In this document: positions 11,307-19,587 of the stretch, piece after piece
How the letters are laid out: every line of letters begins with the position of its first letter
Position numbering within the stretch: position 1 is the stretch's first letter
Origin: Streptomyces sp. I6
GTDB taxonomy: Bacteria; Actinomycetota; Actinomycetes; Streptomycetales; Streptomycetaceae
DNA length: 64,000 bases
NCBI GenBank assembly: GCA_003725745.1
Contig: RHDP01000001.1
Span: 6,179,501-6,243,500, forward strand
Reading direction: 5' to 3'
Translations under genes and position numbers: made by a program
Notes under the pieces: generated by a model
What the model saw: the letters and a program-made list of their open reading frames with translations, nothing else
The model's database searches: none
What the model was told of the DNA's origin: nothing

Positions 11307-11320
11307 TTACCGACCGGTCG
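11307..11320. promoter_or_regulatory. ACCGACCGGTCGGT palindrome upstream of the SCO6745-family gene
   Basis: A perfect 14-bp palindrome (ACCGACC/GGTCGGT) sits about 10-25 bp upstream of the ATG of the leftward gene. This is where a TetR- or similar dimeric repressor could block transcription. No partner regulator is adjacent. Confidence 0.4.
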
Positions 11321-11540
11321 GTACGGCGTGAAGGGGGGAATGGGACGCCCGCACGCCGGTCGATGGCGGGGAAGGCGGGCCACCCGTCACTGCGGCCATG
11401 GGCCGGCGGCCAAGTACGACCCGCAGCCGCTCTGCGACGCTGGATCGCCGGAGAAGGCTCCGGAGCGGATGGTGGCGCAGTGGCGCACCCGAGACGGGCT
11501 GGCCCTGGGGGCGGACGCCTGAGTGCTTCCGTCCGCCGTG

Positions 11541-11592
11541 CTGTCCGGTCCGGTGCGTCCGGCCACGTGGCCGGACGCACCGGACCGGACAG
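11541..11592. repeat. 52-bp perfect palindrome, 26-bp arms, no loop
   Basis: The left arm CTGTCCGGTCCGGTGCGTCC then GGCCAC is followed at once by its exact reverse complement. The centre is CACGTG at 11564-11569. RNA from either strand would form a very stable GC-rich hairpin. It lies between two leftward genes, about 60 bp past the stop of the crotonase gene as read from that gene's stop side, so it is well placed as a terminator or barrier, though there is no U-tract. A protein-binding or cruciform role is also possible. Confidence 0.9.
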
Positions 11593-11593
11593 T

Positions 11594-11629
11594 ACCCCGA
11601 GCCCCGCGAGCACCCCGAGCCCCGCGAGA
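11594..11629. repeat. Tandem direct repeat, two 17-18-bp copies
   Basis: ACCCCGAGCCCCGCGAG is read twice in a row, separated by one C, between the palindrome and the crotonase stop codon. It is probably slippage-derived. Confidence 0.8.
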
Positions 11630-11652
11630 TCCGGCCGCCCGGCCGCCCGGCC

Positions 11653-12429
11653 TCAGCCGCTCCAGGTGAACCGCGGCGGCCTGCGCTCCAGGAAGGCGGC
11701 GACACCCTCCGCCGTGTCGCCGCTGCCGCGCGCCTGCTCCGCCCAGTGGGTCTCGCGGTCGGCCCGCCCTGCCGCGAACTCCTTCGCGGCGGCCTGTGTC
11801 AGCTGCGAGCGGGCCGCCAGTACGCGGGTGAACTCGGCCACCCGCTTGCCCAGTTCGCCGGCGGGCGGCACCTCGTCGACCAGACCGGTGCGCAGCGCCC
11901 GCTCCGTACCGATCAACTCGCCGGAGAACAGGAGGTACTTCGCGGTGGCCGGACCCACGAGCGAGACCAGGCGCCGGGTGGAGGAGGCGGGGTAGACGAT
12001 GCCGAGCTTCGCCGGCGTGATCCCGAAGGAGGCGCCCTCCTCGGCGAACCGCAGATCGCAGGCGGCCGCGAGCTGGCAGCCGCCGCCCACGCAGTAGCCG
12101 CGGACCGCCGCCAGCGACGGTTTGGGGAACGCCGCGAGTGCCTCCTCGGCCCGTACGGCCAGCTCCTGAGGCGACTCCTCCGGGACCGCCGGGCCCAGCG
12201 AGGTGATGTCGGCGCCCGCGCAGAAGGTGCCGCCGTCGCCGGTCAGCACCAGTACCCGGACGGCGGGGTCGCGGCCGAGTCCGTCCAGCAGTCCGGGCAG
12301 CTCGCGCCACATCGCGGCCGTCATCGCGTTGCGTCTGGCCGGATGGCTGATGACGACGGTCGCCACCCCGTCCGCCACCGAGTGCCGGACCCCCGGCTCC
12401 GCCCCGTACGCCTCGTTCGTCCGGTCCAT
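11653..12429 (-). CDS. Enoyl-CoA hydratase/isomerase family protein (crotonase)
   Basis: 258-aa crotonase-fold enzyme acting on acyl-CoA thioesters. Oxyanion-hole segments are visible: ARRNAMTAAM with FCAGADI (about residues 32-72), and the second strand GYCVGGGCQLAAACDLRFA (about 110-130), where the GGG motif sits. PAKLGIVYPASSTRRL follows as in hydratase/isomerases. The two positions that carry catalytic Glu in enoyl-CoA hydratase are not both obvious, so isomerase or another crotonase activity is as likely as hydration. The C-terminus (FLERRPPRFTWSG) is the usual form. The start is ATG at 12429. It is divergent from the HdeD-like gene and has no fatty-acid operon around it. Confidence 0.83.
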   Translation of the reverse strand: MDRTNEAYGAEPGVRHSVADGVATVVISHPARRNAMTAAMWRELPGLLDGLGRDPAVRVLVLTGDGGTFCAGADITSLGPAVPEESPQELAVRAEEALAAFPKPSLAAVRGYCVGGGCQLAAACDLRFAEEGASFGITPAKLGIVYPASSTRRLVSLVGPATAKYLLFSGELIGTERALRTGLVDEVPPAGELGKRVAEFTRVLAARSQLTQAAAKEFAAGRADRETHWAEQARGSGDTAEGVAAFLERRPPRFTWSG

Positions 12430-12569
12430 GCGCCGGATGCTATCCGCCGGGCCGCTGCCTACGATCGGGGAGGGGGTGCCGGAGCGGGCCGCACCGCTGA
12501 CGAACGCGGCGGCGGCCCTGCGACGGCAGCGACCCCAGCGACCGGGGAGGGCACGAGGAGGAGGCAGCG

Positions 12570-13244
12570 ATGACCGGTCCCGCCCGGGAGGGCAGAAAGC
12601 TCCGCCGAAGCTTCGGCTGGCTGGCGGTCCTCGGCGTGATCCTGGTGATCGCCGGGATCGTCGGCCTCGTCTACGTCGGGCTCGCCACCCTCACCTCGAT
12701 GCTCCTGTTCGGCTGGCTGCTGCTCGTCGGCGGGGTCGTCGGACTGCTCCACGCGATCGAGTCGCGCGGCAGCAGCTTCTTCTGGCTCGCCGTCGTCGTC
12801 GCCGCCCTGAACATCGCGGCCGGTGTGGTGGTCATCCGCCATCCGGAGGGCAGCGCGGAGGCGCTGACGATGTTCGCCGCGCTGCTGTTCCTCACCGGCG
12901 GGCTGTTCCGCCTCGTGGGCAGTCTGGTGGTGCGGGGGCCGCAGTTCGGCTGGACCCTGCTCCAGGGCGCCTTCGGTCTGCTGCTGGGCATCCTGGTGCT
13001 CGTGAACTGGCCGGAGAGCAGCCGCTACGTCCTCGGCGTGTTCTTCTCGCTCGCCCTGCTGTTCGACGGACTGGGACTGATCGCGATCGGCGTGTCCGGC
13101 CGGCAGATCGTCGGGATGGTCGCGGACGGCGGACGGACCGGGGAGGACGGACGGACCGGGGACGCCGGGGGGACACCCGGCCGGGCGGCTGCGGGCGTAT
13201 CCGAGAGGTCGTCGGAGGACGATCCGGACCGGTCGAAGAACTAA
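12570..13244 (+). CDS. HdeD/DUF308 family membrane protein
   Basis: 224-aa polytopic inner-membrane protein with six predicted helices arranged as pairs, such as LAVLGVILVIAGIVGLVYVG and LLFGWLLLVGGVVGLLHAI, the pattern of the HdeD acid-resistance family; the molecular role is unknown. The last 40 residues are hydrophilic and carry a small repeat (GGRTGEDGRTGDAGG). An excellent GAGGAGG ribosome binding site lies just before the ATG. It is monocistronic and divergent from the crotonase gene. Confidence 0.83.
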   Translation: MTGPAREGRKLRRSFGWLAVLGVILVIAGIVGLVYVGLATLTSMLLFGWLLLVGGVVGLLHAIESRGSSFFWLAVVVAALNIAAGVVVIRHPEGSAEALTMFAALLFLTGGLFRLVGSLVVRGPQFGWTLLQGAFGLLLGILVLVNWPESSRYVLGVFFSLALLFDGLGLIAIGVSGRQIVGMVADGGRTGEDGRTGDAGGTPGRAAAGVSERSSEDDPDRSKN

Positions 13245-13282
13245 CAGAACCGCCATGTCCCGCTTGGAAACCATCGATAGGA

Positions 13283-13299
13283 GCTGACTTCTGGTCAGC
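13283..13299 (+). terminator. Hairpin after the HdeD-like gene
   Basis: GCTGAC-ttctg-GTCAGC is a perfect 6-bp stem with a 5-base loop, 40 bp beyond the stop. There is no T-run, as is common for terminators in this genus. It could equally be an operator in front of the anti-sigma gene. Confidence 0.4.
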
Positions 13300-13381
13300 A
13301 GCCCGGTATGGACCAGTGCATTCCCGACACTCGTGAACGCAGCAGTTCCCAGCGACGTTTCACGAGGGTGGGTGCGGTTCT

Positions 13382-13852
13382 ATGGAGAGCCCCGGGAGCG
13401 TCCCGGCCCGGCCACTGCCGTACGAAGGGGTCTGGCGGTTCACCGCACCCGCGCTCGACGTGTCCGTACCGCAGGCCCGGCATGCCGTCCGCGATCTGGT
13501 CCGCCGCCACGGCGTACCGGTCCACGACGAGGTCCTGCAGGGACTGCTGCTGATCGTGTCCGAACTGGTCACCAACGCCGTGCGGCACGCGGCTCTGCTG
13601 TCGCCCGAGGTGGCCGTCGAGGTCGCGGTCGGCCGGGAGTGGATCCGGGTGGCCGTCGAGGACGACCACCCCTACCGGCCCAAGGCCCTGGAGGGCGACT
13701 CCGCCCGGACCGGCGGCCGGGGACTGCTGCTGGTGAAGGAGATCACCCGGGAGGCGGGCGGGGAGTGCGACGTCCAGCACACACCGCGCGGCGGAAAGGT
13801 CGTCTGGGCGGCGCTGCCGCTCGCCCCCGTGAGCGGCGCGGCGCCCCTGTAG
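13382..13852 (+). CDS. ATP-binding protein, RsbW-like anti-sigma factor kinase
   Basis: 156-aa single-domain GHKL ATPase of the kind that binds sigma factors or phosphorylates anti-anti-sigma factors. The N-box is SELVTNAVRHA (about residues 58-68). The D/G1 box is reduced (VAVEDDHPYRP), and the G2 region is GGRGLLLVKEITREAG. The N-terminal PLPYEGVWRFTAPALD and C-terminal GGKVVWAALPL are typical of the many Streptomyces RsbW paralogues. No partner antagonist or sigma gene is adjacent. The ATG at 13382 gives the family's usual length; the RBS is poor (GGTTCT upstream). Confidence 0.82.
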   Translation: MESPGSVPARPLPYEGVWRFTAPALDVSVPQARHAVRDLVRRHGVPVHDEVLQGLLLIVSELVTNAVRHAALLSPEVAVEVAVGREWIRVAVEDDHPYRPKALEGDSARTGGRGLLLVKEITREAGGECDVQHTPRGGKVVWAALPLAPVSGAAPL

Positions 13853-13888
13853 GACGCCGCGCCGCGGAACCTGACAGGGCCCGCCGGT

Positions 13889-14488
13889 TCACCAGCCCCC
13901 GGACGGGCCGGTGAGCTCCCTGATCGCCGGGCGCGCCCCGTCCAGCACCGTCATGAACCAGGCCGAGAACGTGTCCCGCGCGTGCCGCTCCGACAGTTCC
14001 GCGGCCGTGACGAACGCCGTCTCGCCGATCTCCTCCGGGTCCGGCCGCAGCGGTGACTGCACCAGGCCCACGAACAGGTGGTTGAACTCCTGCTCGACCA
14101 GGCCCGAGGCCGGGTCCGGATGGGTGTAGCGGACGGTGCCCGCCTCGGCCAGGAGCGACGGGGAGACGCCCAGCTCCTCGTGCGTACGCCGGGCGGCGGC
14201 CGTGAACGGCGCCTCGCCCGGATAGGGATGCCCGCAGCAGGTGTTCGACCAGACACCGGGGGAGTGGTACTTGCCGGGCGCCCGCCGCTGCAGCAGCAGC
14301 CTCCCCTGCTCGTCGAAGAGGAAGACGGAGAACGCCCGGTGCAGCTGTCCCGGCGCCTGATGGGCGGAGAGCTTCTCCGCGGTGCCGATGGTTCGGCCGC
14401 TCTCGTCGACCAGTTCGAGCAAGATCGGTTGCGCGGTGCCGTTCGACGAGCTGTTCGGCGCGGTGGCGGGTGTGATCGGCATAGCCAT
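13889..14488 (-). CDS. idi: Isopentenyl-diphosphate delta-isomerase, type I
   Basis: 199-aa Nudix-fold enzyme that interconverts IPP and DMAPP, feeding prenyl chains to the hopanoid genes 11 kb away. The active-site cysteine lies in SNTCCGHPYPGE, followed by the Nudix helix AARRTHEELGV; the metal/catalytic glutamate region is VEQEFNHLFVG. SAWF near the C-terminus is also characteristic. The start is ATG at 14488 (MAMPITPATA); upstream in-frame sequence is not conserved-looking. It is convergent with the anti-sigma gene and runs the same way as the methyltransferase-acetyltransferase upstream. Confidence 0.93.
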   Translation of the reverse strand: MAMPITPATAPNSSSNGTAQPILLELVDESGRTIGTAEKLSAHQAPGQLHRAFSVFLFDEQGRLLLQRRAPGKYHSPGVWSNTCCGHPYPGEAPFTAAARRTHEELGVSPSLLAEAGTVRYTHPDPASGLVEQEFNHLFVGLVQSPLRPDPEEIGETAFVTAAELSERHARDTFSAWFMTVLDGARPAIRELTGPSGGW

Positions 14489-14617
14489 CCTTCGCTTCGG
14501 TCCTCGGCCCTGGAGGGCGCACCCAGTCTGCCGTACAAAAGCGGCTTGTCCGCACTTCACCGCCCCTGGGCATGTCCGTGCCCGCCGTGCGGGGAGCGGC
14601 ACGGCACGGGCGGCGGT

Positions 14618-15877
14618 TCACACCCCGAACGCCTCCGGGTAGGTGATCGTGCCCCTCGGCGGGTCCGCGGAACCGTCCAGCACCACGGCCATCATCGCCT
14701 CGTCGGGCACCTCGAAGCCAGGCCGGACGTCCAGCCGTGAAGCGGGCCCGAAGCCGAACCTCCGGTAGTACTCCGGATGGCCCAGCACCACCACCAGCCG
14801 CTCGCCCCGGATCCGTGCGGCGTCCAGCACCGCACGGATCACCGCGGAACCCGCCCCCTGCCGCCGGTGCTGCGGAGCGGTGGCGCAGGGGGCCAGCGCC
14901 AGCGCGGGCTCGCCGCCGACGAGGCAGCGGGTGAGCAGCGCGTACGCGGCGACGGAGCCGTCCGGGGCCTCGGCCACCCGGGAGAGCCCCGGCAGCCACG
15001 CCCGGGGATCCCGGCGCAGCGCGTCCACGAGCTCCGCCTCGTCGCGGGTGGGGAACGCCGCGGCGTTCACCGCGTAGACGGCCGGGACGTCGGCGTCCGT
15101 CTCCGGCCGGACCGGCCAGCGCGGGTCGGCGGGCCTCAGCGCATAGCCGGTGTAGCCGTACTCCCGGCCGTGGTCCCGGCGCATGGCGATCTCCGCCCGG
15201 GTGGCCTCCAGCACGGCTGCCGCCGCCTCGGACGCCGTCCGCGGATCGACGGCGGCGGCCCTGTCGCCGAGCGGGCCGTAGTACTCCTGCCAGTCGCTCT
15301 CGGGCTGGCGGAGCACTCCGGCGACGTGATATCCGGCGCCGACCGCCGCGGCGGTGTTGGCCGCCGTCGTGCGCAGCGGGTAGTGCCCGTCCCAGAACGC
15401 GCGGGCGGACGTGCTCGGTTCGGCGCAGGTCCACTCGCACTCGGTGAGTACCAGGGCACCGCCCGGCGCCAGCAGCCGCCGCCAGCGGCGCAGCGCGGTG
15501 TCGAAGCCGATCGCGTACGCCGAGCCCTCGGCCCAGACCAGATCGAACGACCCGTCCGGGAAGGGCGGGTCGCCCATGTCGGCGTGCACGGTGCGGACGC
15601 GCCCCGCGAGTCCGCGCGCATCGCCCGCCCGCCTCAGCTCGTCCAGGAACGGCCGGTGCAGATCCACCGCCGTGACCTCGGCCCCGGCCTCGGCCGCCAG
15701 CAGCAGTGCGGCACGGCCGGGACCGCACCCGAGGTCGAGGACCCGCGGCCGCTGCCCGAGGGGGCCCGCGAGGCCCAGCAGCCTGCGGGTGGTGGCGTCG
15801 GAGCCGGGCCCCTGCCGGGGCAGCCCGTGGTGCAGGGCGAAGAAGGCGTCACGGAAAGCGTCGTCGGACTCTGGCAC
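14618..15877 (-). CDS. Fusion of SAM-dependent methyltransferase and GNAT acetyltransferase
   Basis: 419-aa two-domain protein. Residues about 1-230 are a class I methyltransferase: motif I VLDLGCGPGRAALLLA, acidic residue in TAVDLH, motif II VRTVHADMGDPPFPDG, then FDLVWAEGSAY. Residues about 255-405 are a GNAT domain: the acetyl-CoA-binding loop is APQHRRQGAGSAVIRAVLD, followed by VLGHPEYYRRFGFGPAS as in YhbS-like N-acetyltransferases. I chose GTG at 15877 (VPESDDAFRDAFF) because the homologous block begins there; an upstream in-frame start at 15919 adds only MRRPGPVSPRESPT. The shared substrate of the two domains is not evident. Confidence 0.82.
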   Translation of the reverse strand: MPESDDAFRDAFFALHHGLPRQGPGSDATTRRLLGLAGPLGQRPRVLDLGCGPGRAALLLAAEAGAEVTAVDLHRPFLDELRRAGDARGLAGRVRTVHADMGDPPFPDGSFDLVWAEGSAYAIGFDTALRRWRRLLAPGGALVLTECEWTCAEPSTSARAFWDGHYPLRTTAANTAAAVGAGYHVAGVLRQPESDWQEYYGPLGDRAAAVDPRTASEAAAAVLEATRAEIAMRRDHGREYGYTGYALRPADPRWPVRPETDADVPAVYAVNAAAFPTRDEAELVDALRRDPRAWLPGLSRVAEAPDGSVAAYALLTRCLVGGEPALALAPCATAPQHRRQGAGSAVIRAVLDAARIRGERLVVVLGHPEYYRRFGFGPASRLDVRPGFEVPDEAMMAVVLDGSADPPRGTITYPEAFGV

Positions 15878-16092
15878 GGTGGGTGACTCCCGGGGAGAGA
15901 CGGGTCCCGGCCGCCGCACCCATCAGGCCGGGGTCCGGGTCGGGGCACCGGCCGGGGTGCGGAAGGCGACCGGCCGACAACCCGGGGGCCGACGGGGGAC
16001 GGGTGCCGCGCGGGGCAGCGACGACTGCGACCGCCATCGGCGTCGGCTCCTCTCACTCCCGCACGGGCAAGGCCGGGCCGGCCGGGCAGCCC

Positions 16093-17028
16093 TCAGTGAC
16101 AGTAGCCCGCCTCGTGCTCCGCGTGACCGCCCGGTTCCAGCTGGAACGTGCAGTGCTCCACGGCGAAGTGCGAGCCCAGGCAGCTCTGCAGGTCGTGCAG
16201 CATCCTCTCGTGGCCCACCTCGTCCAGGACGTCCGGAGCCACCACCACGTGCGCGGAGAGCACCGGCATCCCGGAAGTGATCGTCCAGGCGTGCAGATCG
16301 TGGACGTCCAGTACGCCGGGGAGGGCCTCGATGTGCGCGCGCACCTCGGCCGTGTCGACGCCCTTCGGCGCCGCCTCCAGCAGCACGTCCAGCGTCTCCC
16401 GCAGCAGCTTCACCGTGCGCGGCACGATCATCAGGCCGATCGCCAGCGAGGCGATCGGGTCGGCCGCCTGCCAGCCCGTCGCCAGGATGACGGCCGAGGA
16501 GATCAGCACCGCCACGGAGCCGAGCGCGTCCGCGAGGACCTCCAGATACGCGCCGCGCACATTGAGGCTCTCCCTCTGCCCCCGCATCAGCAGGAACAGC
16601 GATACCCCGTTGGCCGCCAGACCGACGAGGGCGAAGACGATGGCGACGCCGCCCTTGGTCTCGGCGGGTGTGATGAACCGCTGGATCGCCTCGTAGAGCA
16701 GGAAGCCGCCGACGCCGAGCAGGAGCAGGCAGTTCGCCAGCGCGGCGAGGATCTCGGCCCTGGCGAGGCCGAAGGTGAGCTTCGCGTCTACCGGCCGGCC
16801 CGCGAAGTGGATCGCGAGCAGCGCCATGCCGAGGCCCAGGGCGTCGGTGGCCATATGGGCGGCGTCGGCGATCAGGGCGAGCGAGTTCGCGAGCACCCCG
16901 CCGGCGACCTCCAGGGCCATCACGCCCAGCGTGATCGCCAGGGCGATCCGCAGCCGGCCCCGGTAGGCGGCGGCCGCGGTCCCCGCCCGCCGGCGGCCGC
17001 CGTGTCCGTGGTCGTGCCCTGCCCCCAT
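16093..17028 (-). CDS. Cation diffusion facilitator, zinc/cadmium/cobalt exporter
   Basis: 311-aa six-helix inner-membrane metal/proton antiporter. After a His-rich N-terminus (GAGHDHGHGG) come helices with the metal-site aspartates in LIADAAHMATDALGL (helix 2, HxxxD arrangement) and LEVLADALGSVAVL (helix 5, DxxxD-like). The cytoplasmic C-terminal domain has HDLHAWTITSGMPVLSAHVV and ends in the His-rich tail GGHAEHEAGYCH. This is the CzcD/ZitB type. The ATG at 17028 is preceded by GGGAGGCG at good spacing and is preferred over the ATG 21 bases upstream. Confidence 0.9.
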   Translation of the reverse strand: MGAGHDHGHGGRRRAGTAAAAYRGRLRIALAITLGVMALEVAGGVLANSLALIADAAHMATDALGLGMALLAIHFAGRPVDAKLTFGLARAEILAALANCLLLLGVGGFLLYEAIQRFITPAETKGGVAIVFALVGLAANGVSLFLLMRGQRESLNVRGAYLEVLADALGSVAVLISSAVILATGWQAADPIASLAIGLMIVPRTVKLLRETLDVLLEAAPKGVDTAEVRAHIEALPGVLDVHDLHAWTITSGMPVLSAHVVVAPDVLDEVGHERMLHDLQSCLGSHFAVEHCTFQLEPGGHAEHEAGYCH

Positions 17029-17709
17029 GCCAGACGCCTCCCGGATCACCGTGCACGTTCCGTACGAGTGGCCAGTGAACTACGCGCGCAGACGCCGGGC
17101 AACACGGCACTGAACACCGTTGTCATATGCTTGACCTGCGGTGATGTCCGCAGATCGGACCGTCGGCCACTCACCGGGAAGGGTCAGTCATGCCGGACAC
17201 CCCGGTGCCGCGTCAGGCGGCGTTCGCCCCGTCGCGACGCCCGGCACGGCAGGCTCGCGGCGTTGCGGAATCAGGCGAATCGCTGCGTTGCCGAACCAAC
17301 CGGGCAGGCCCGCGACGAGGCTGGTCCGGCGCCTTGCGCTGCCTCCCCCCGGCCCGGAGGGCCGGGGGAATCCCCATGCACCGGACGCCGCTCCCTGACG
17401 GGCGAACCCTGCCTGACGCGGCACCGGCCACGCGGCGTCCGGGCCGCGGGTGCCGCCGGGGCGGTTTGTGGCGGCGGCCGCCGATCGACGATGATGATCT
17501 CGGTCGCGGTGCCGGCGGCCGCTACCCGTCCGGGCCGGGACGCCCGGCCCGGGACGAGCCCGGCGGGACGAGCGCGGGTGTCCTCATCGGGAAACCTCAG
17601 TGAACTCGTGCTTCCGTTCATCCGATAGCCTCAGCCGACATGCCGCCGCCCGGTCCCGGGCCGAGCCGCCGTGCCCACCCGTCTGATCAGCGCCAAGGAG
17701 TGAGTCCGT
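17029..17709. other. Intergenic region upstream of the envelope-polymer operon
   Basis: About 680 bp between divergent genes. Open frames on either strand have no family signature. Its right end carries the operon's ribosome binding site AAGGAG (about 17696-17701). The segment 17110-17150 (TTGTCATATGCTTGACC) is relatively A+T-rich and is the likeliest place for the CDF gene's promoter; TTGACC at 17129-17134 is a possible -35 element. Confidence 0.4.
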
Positions 17710-19587
17710 CTGCCGACCGCCATCCTCACCGGTCCGCCGGTACCCGGATCGCCGCTCGAGGGCGATCTGCGGTCGCTGGGCTTCGACGTACGCATCGCCA
17801 CCGGGGCCGGCGAGGCGGCCGACGTGCTGGCCGCGCTCCCGGCCGCAGAGCGGGCCGCCCTCGTGGACCCGCGCTTCGTCGGCCATGTCCACGCGCTCCG
17901 TCTCGGACTGACGGACCCCCGTTTCCCGGCGGCCGCGATCCCCGGCGCCGCCACCGCCCTGCCGGAGGCGCGCCCCGCGCTGCTGGCGGCCCTGCGGCAG
18001 GCGGCCGCCGGCCCGCGACCCGCGGACGAGCAGCCCCTGGCGCGGTCGTCCCAGGGCAGCGCGTCCTCCGGCGGCCCGGCCATGGACACCCGCCCCGCCC
18101 GGGCCGACGTGCTCCCTGACCTCGTCGCCGCCGCCCTCGCCGACGGCGGCGCCGATCCGCACCGCCCCGAACTCGGGCCCCTGGTGGCGACCGTTCCGGG
18201 CGACCCCCAGGCCCGCAACGAGGCCCGCCAGGCCCTGGCGGCCGTCGACGACGAGGACGTCCGGCTGAGGTCCGCCGTCAAGGCGCGCGACGGGTTCTTC
18301 ACCACCTTCTGCATCAGCCCCTACTCGCGCTACCTCGCCCGCTGGTGCGCCCGGCGCGGGCTGACCCCCAACCAGGTCACCACCGCCTCGCTGGTCACCG
18401 CCCTCATAGCGGCCGCCGCCGCGGCCACCGGCACCCGGGGCGGCTTCGTCGCCGCGGGCGTGCTGCTGATCCTCTCCTTCGTCCTGGACTGCACCGACGG
18501 GCAGCTCGCCCGCTACTCCCTCCGGTACTCCACGCTCGGCGCCTGGCTCGACGCCACCTTCGACCGCGCCAAGGAGTACGCGTACTACGCGGGCCTCGCG
18601 CTCGGCGCCGCGCGCGGCGGGGACGACGTATGGGCCCTGGCGCTCGGCGCGATGGTGCTGCAGACCTGCCGGCACGTGGTCGACTTCTCCTTCAACGAGG
18701 CCAACCACGACGCCACCGGCAACACCAGCCCCACCGCCGCCCTCTCCGACCGGCTCGACAGCGTCGGCTGGACGGTCTGGGTCCGGCGCATGATCGTGCT
18801 GCCGATCGGTGAGCGCTGGGCGATGATCGCCGTGCTGACCGCCGTCACCACCCCGCGGATCGTCTTCGTGGCCCTGCTGATCGGCTGCGCCTTCGCCGCC
18901 GCGTACACCACCGCCGGCCGGGTGCTGCGCTCGCTCACCCGCACGGCGCTCAGGACCGGCCGGGCCGCGCGGGCGCTCGGCGACCTCGCCGACTCCGGAC
19001 CGCTCGCGGAGGGCTTCGCCGCCGGTCTCCGGGGCGTGGCCCGCCGGCTGCCGGCGCTCGCGCCCTTGGCGATCGCCCTGGCCGGCGCCGCGGCGCTCGC
19101 CCTCACCGCGGCGCTCACCCCCTACGGCAGCCCCTGGACGGCCGTTGCCGCCCTCGGGTACGCGCTCACCTCGGGCCTCGCCGTCGCCCGCCCGCTCAAG
19201 GGCGCCCTCGACTGGCTGGTGCCCCCGGTCTTCCGCGCCGCCGAGTACGGCACGATCCTGATCCTCGCCGCCCGTGCGGACGTGAACGGGGCCCTTCCCG
19301 CGGCTTTCGGCCTGGTGGCCGCGGTCGCCTACCATCACTACGACACGGTCTACCGCATCCGCGGAGGCACCGGCGCGCCCCCGCCGTGGCTGGTCCGGGC
19401 GGTCGGCGGGCACGAGGGGCGGACCCTCGCGGTCGCGCTGGCGGCCGCCCTGCTCGGCGCCCCGCAGTTCACGATCGCGCTCACGGTCCTCGCGGTCGCC
19501 GTGGCACTGGTGGTGGTCGCGGAGTCCGTCCGCTTCTGGGTCTCCTCCGGAGCACCCGCCGTACACGACGAAGGAGAACCCGCATGA
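17710..19587 (+). CDS. DUF5941-type membrane protein with CDP-alcohol phosphotransferase domain
   Basis: 625-aa first gene of a seven-gene operon. Residues 1-170 are a soluble domain of unknown role (LPTAILTGPPVPGSPLEGD...). Then comes a CDP-alcohol phosphotransferase core with the complete signature DCTDGQLARYSLRYS, then LGAWLDATFD: all Asp ligands, Gly and the last Asp are present. It joins a CDP-activated alcohol to a second alcohol in the membrane. Several more membrane helices follow. Upstream the frame meets a TGA at 17701. No ATG, GTG or TTG lies between that stop and the first homologous residue, while CTG at 17710 sits nine bases after AAGGAG; I take CTG as the start, the alternative being a lost base near a GTG at 17702. 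The stop overlaps the next ATG (ATGA). Confidence 0.75.
   Translation: MPTAILTGPPVPGSPLEGDLRSLGFDVRIATGAGEAADVLAALPAAERAALVDPRFVGHVHALRLGLTDPRFPAAAIPGAATALPEARPALLAALRQAAAGPRPADEQPLARSSQGSASSGGPAMDTRPARADVLPDLVAAALADGGADPHRPELGPLVATVPGDPQARNEARQALAAVDDEDVRLRSAVKARDGFFTTFCISPYSRYLARWCARRGLTPNQVTTASLVTALIAAAAAATGTRGGFVAAGVLLILSFVLDCTDGQLARYSLRYSTLGAWLDATFDRAKEYAYYAGLALGAARGGDDVWALALGAMVLQTCRHVVDFSFNEANHDATGNTSPTAALSDRLDSVGWTVWVRRMIVLPIGERWAMIAVLTAVTTPRIVFVALLIGCAFAAAYTTAGRVLRSLTRTALRTGRAARALGDLADSGPLAEGFAAGLRGVARRLPALAPLAIALAGAAALALTAALTPYGSPWTAVAALGYALTSGLAVARPLKGALDWLVPPVFRAAEYGTILILAARADVNGALPAAFGLVAAVAYHHYDTVYRIRGGTGAPPPWLVRAVGGHEGRTLAVALAAALLGAPQFTIALTVLAVAVALVVVAESVRFWVSSGAPAVHDEGEPA

Larger units (their letters stand above)
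11298..11652. other. Intergenic region with long palindrome and possible gene relic
   Basis: It holds the 52-bp perfect palindrome and a two-copy direct repeat, listed separately. A forward frame at 11412-11522 reads KYDPQPLCDAGSPEKAPERM and ends in a stop. It does not look like GC noise and may be the C-terminal scrap of a lost gene; I cannot name the family. The A+T-richer GTTACCGACCGGTCGGTACG (11305-11324) upstream of the SCO6745-like gene contains the inverted repeat ACCGACCGGTCGGT and is a candidate regulator site. Confidence 0.45.

Noticed and set aside
17584-19566. 660-codon open frame on the minus strand opposite the DUF5941 gene
   Set aside because: Low-complexity Gly/Arg/Glu/Asp composition with no domain; it is the GC-bias shadow of the membrane protein on the plus strand.
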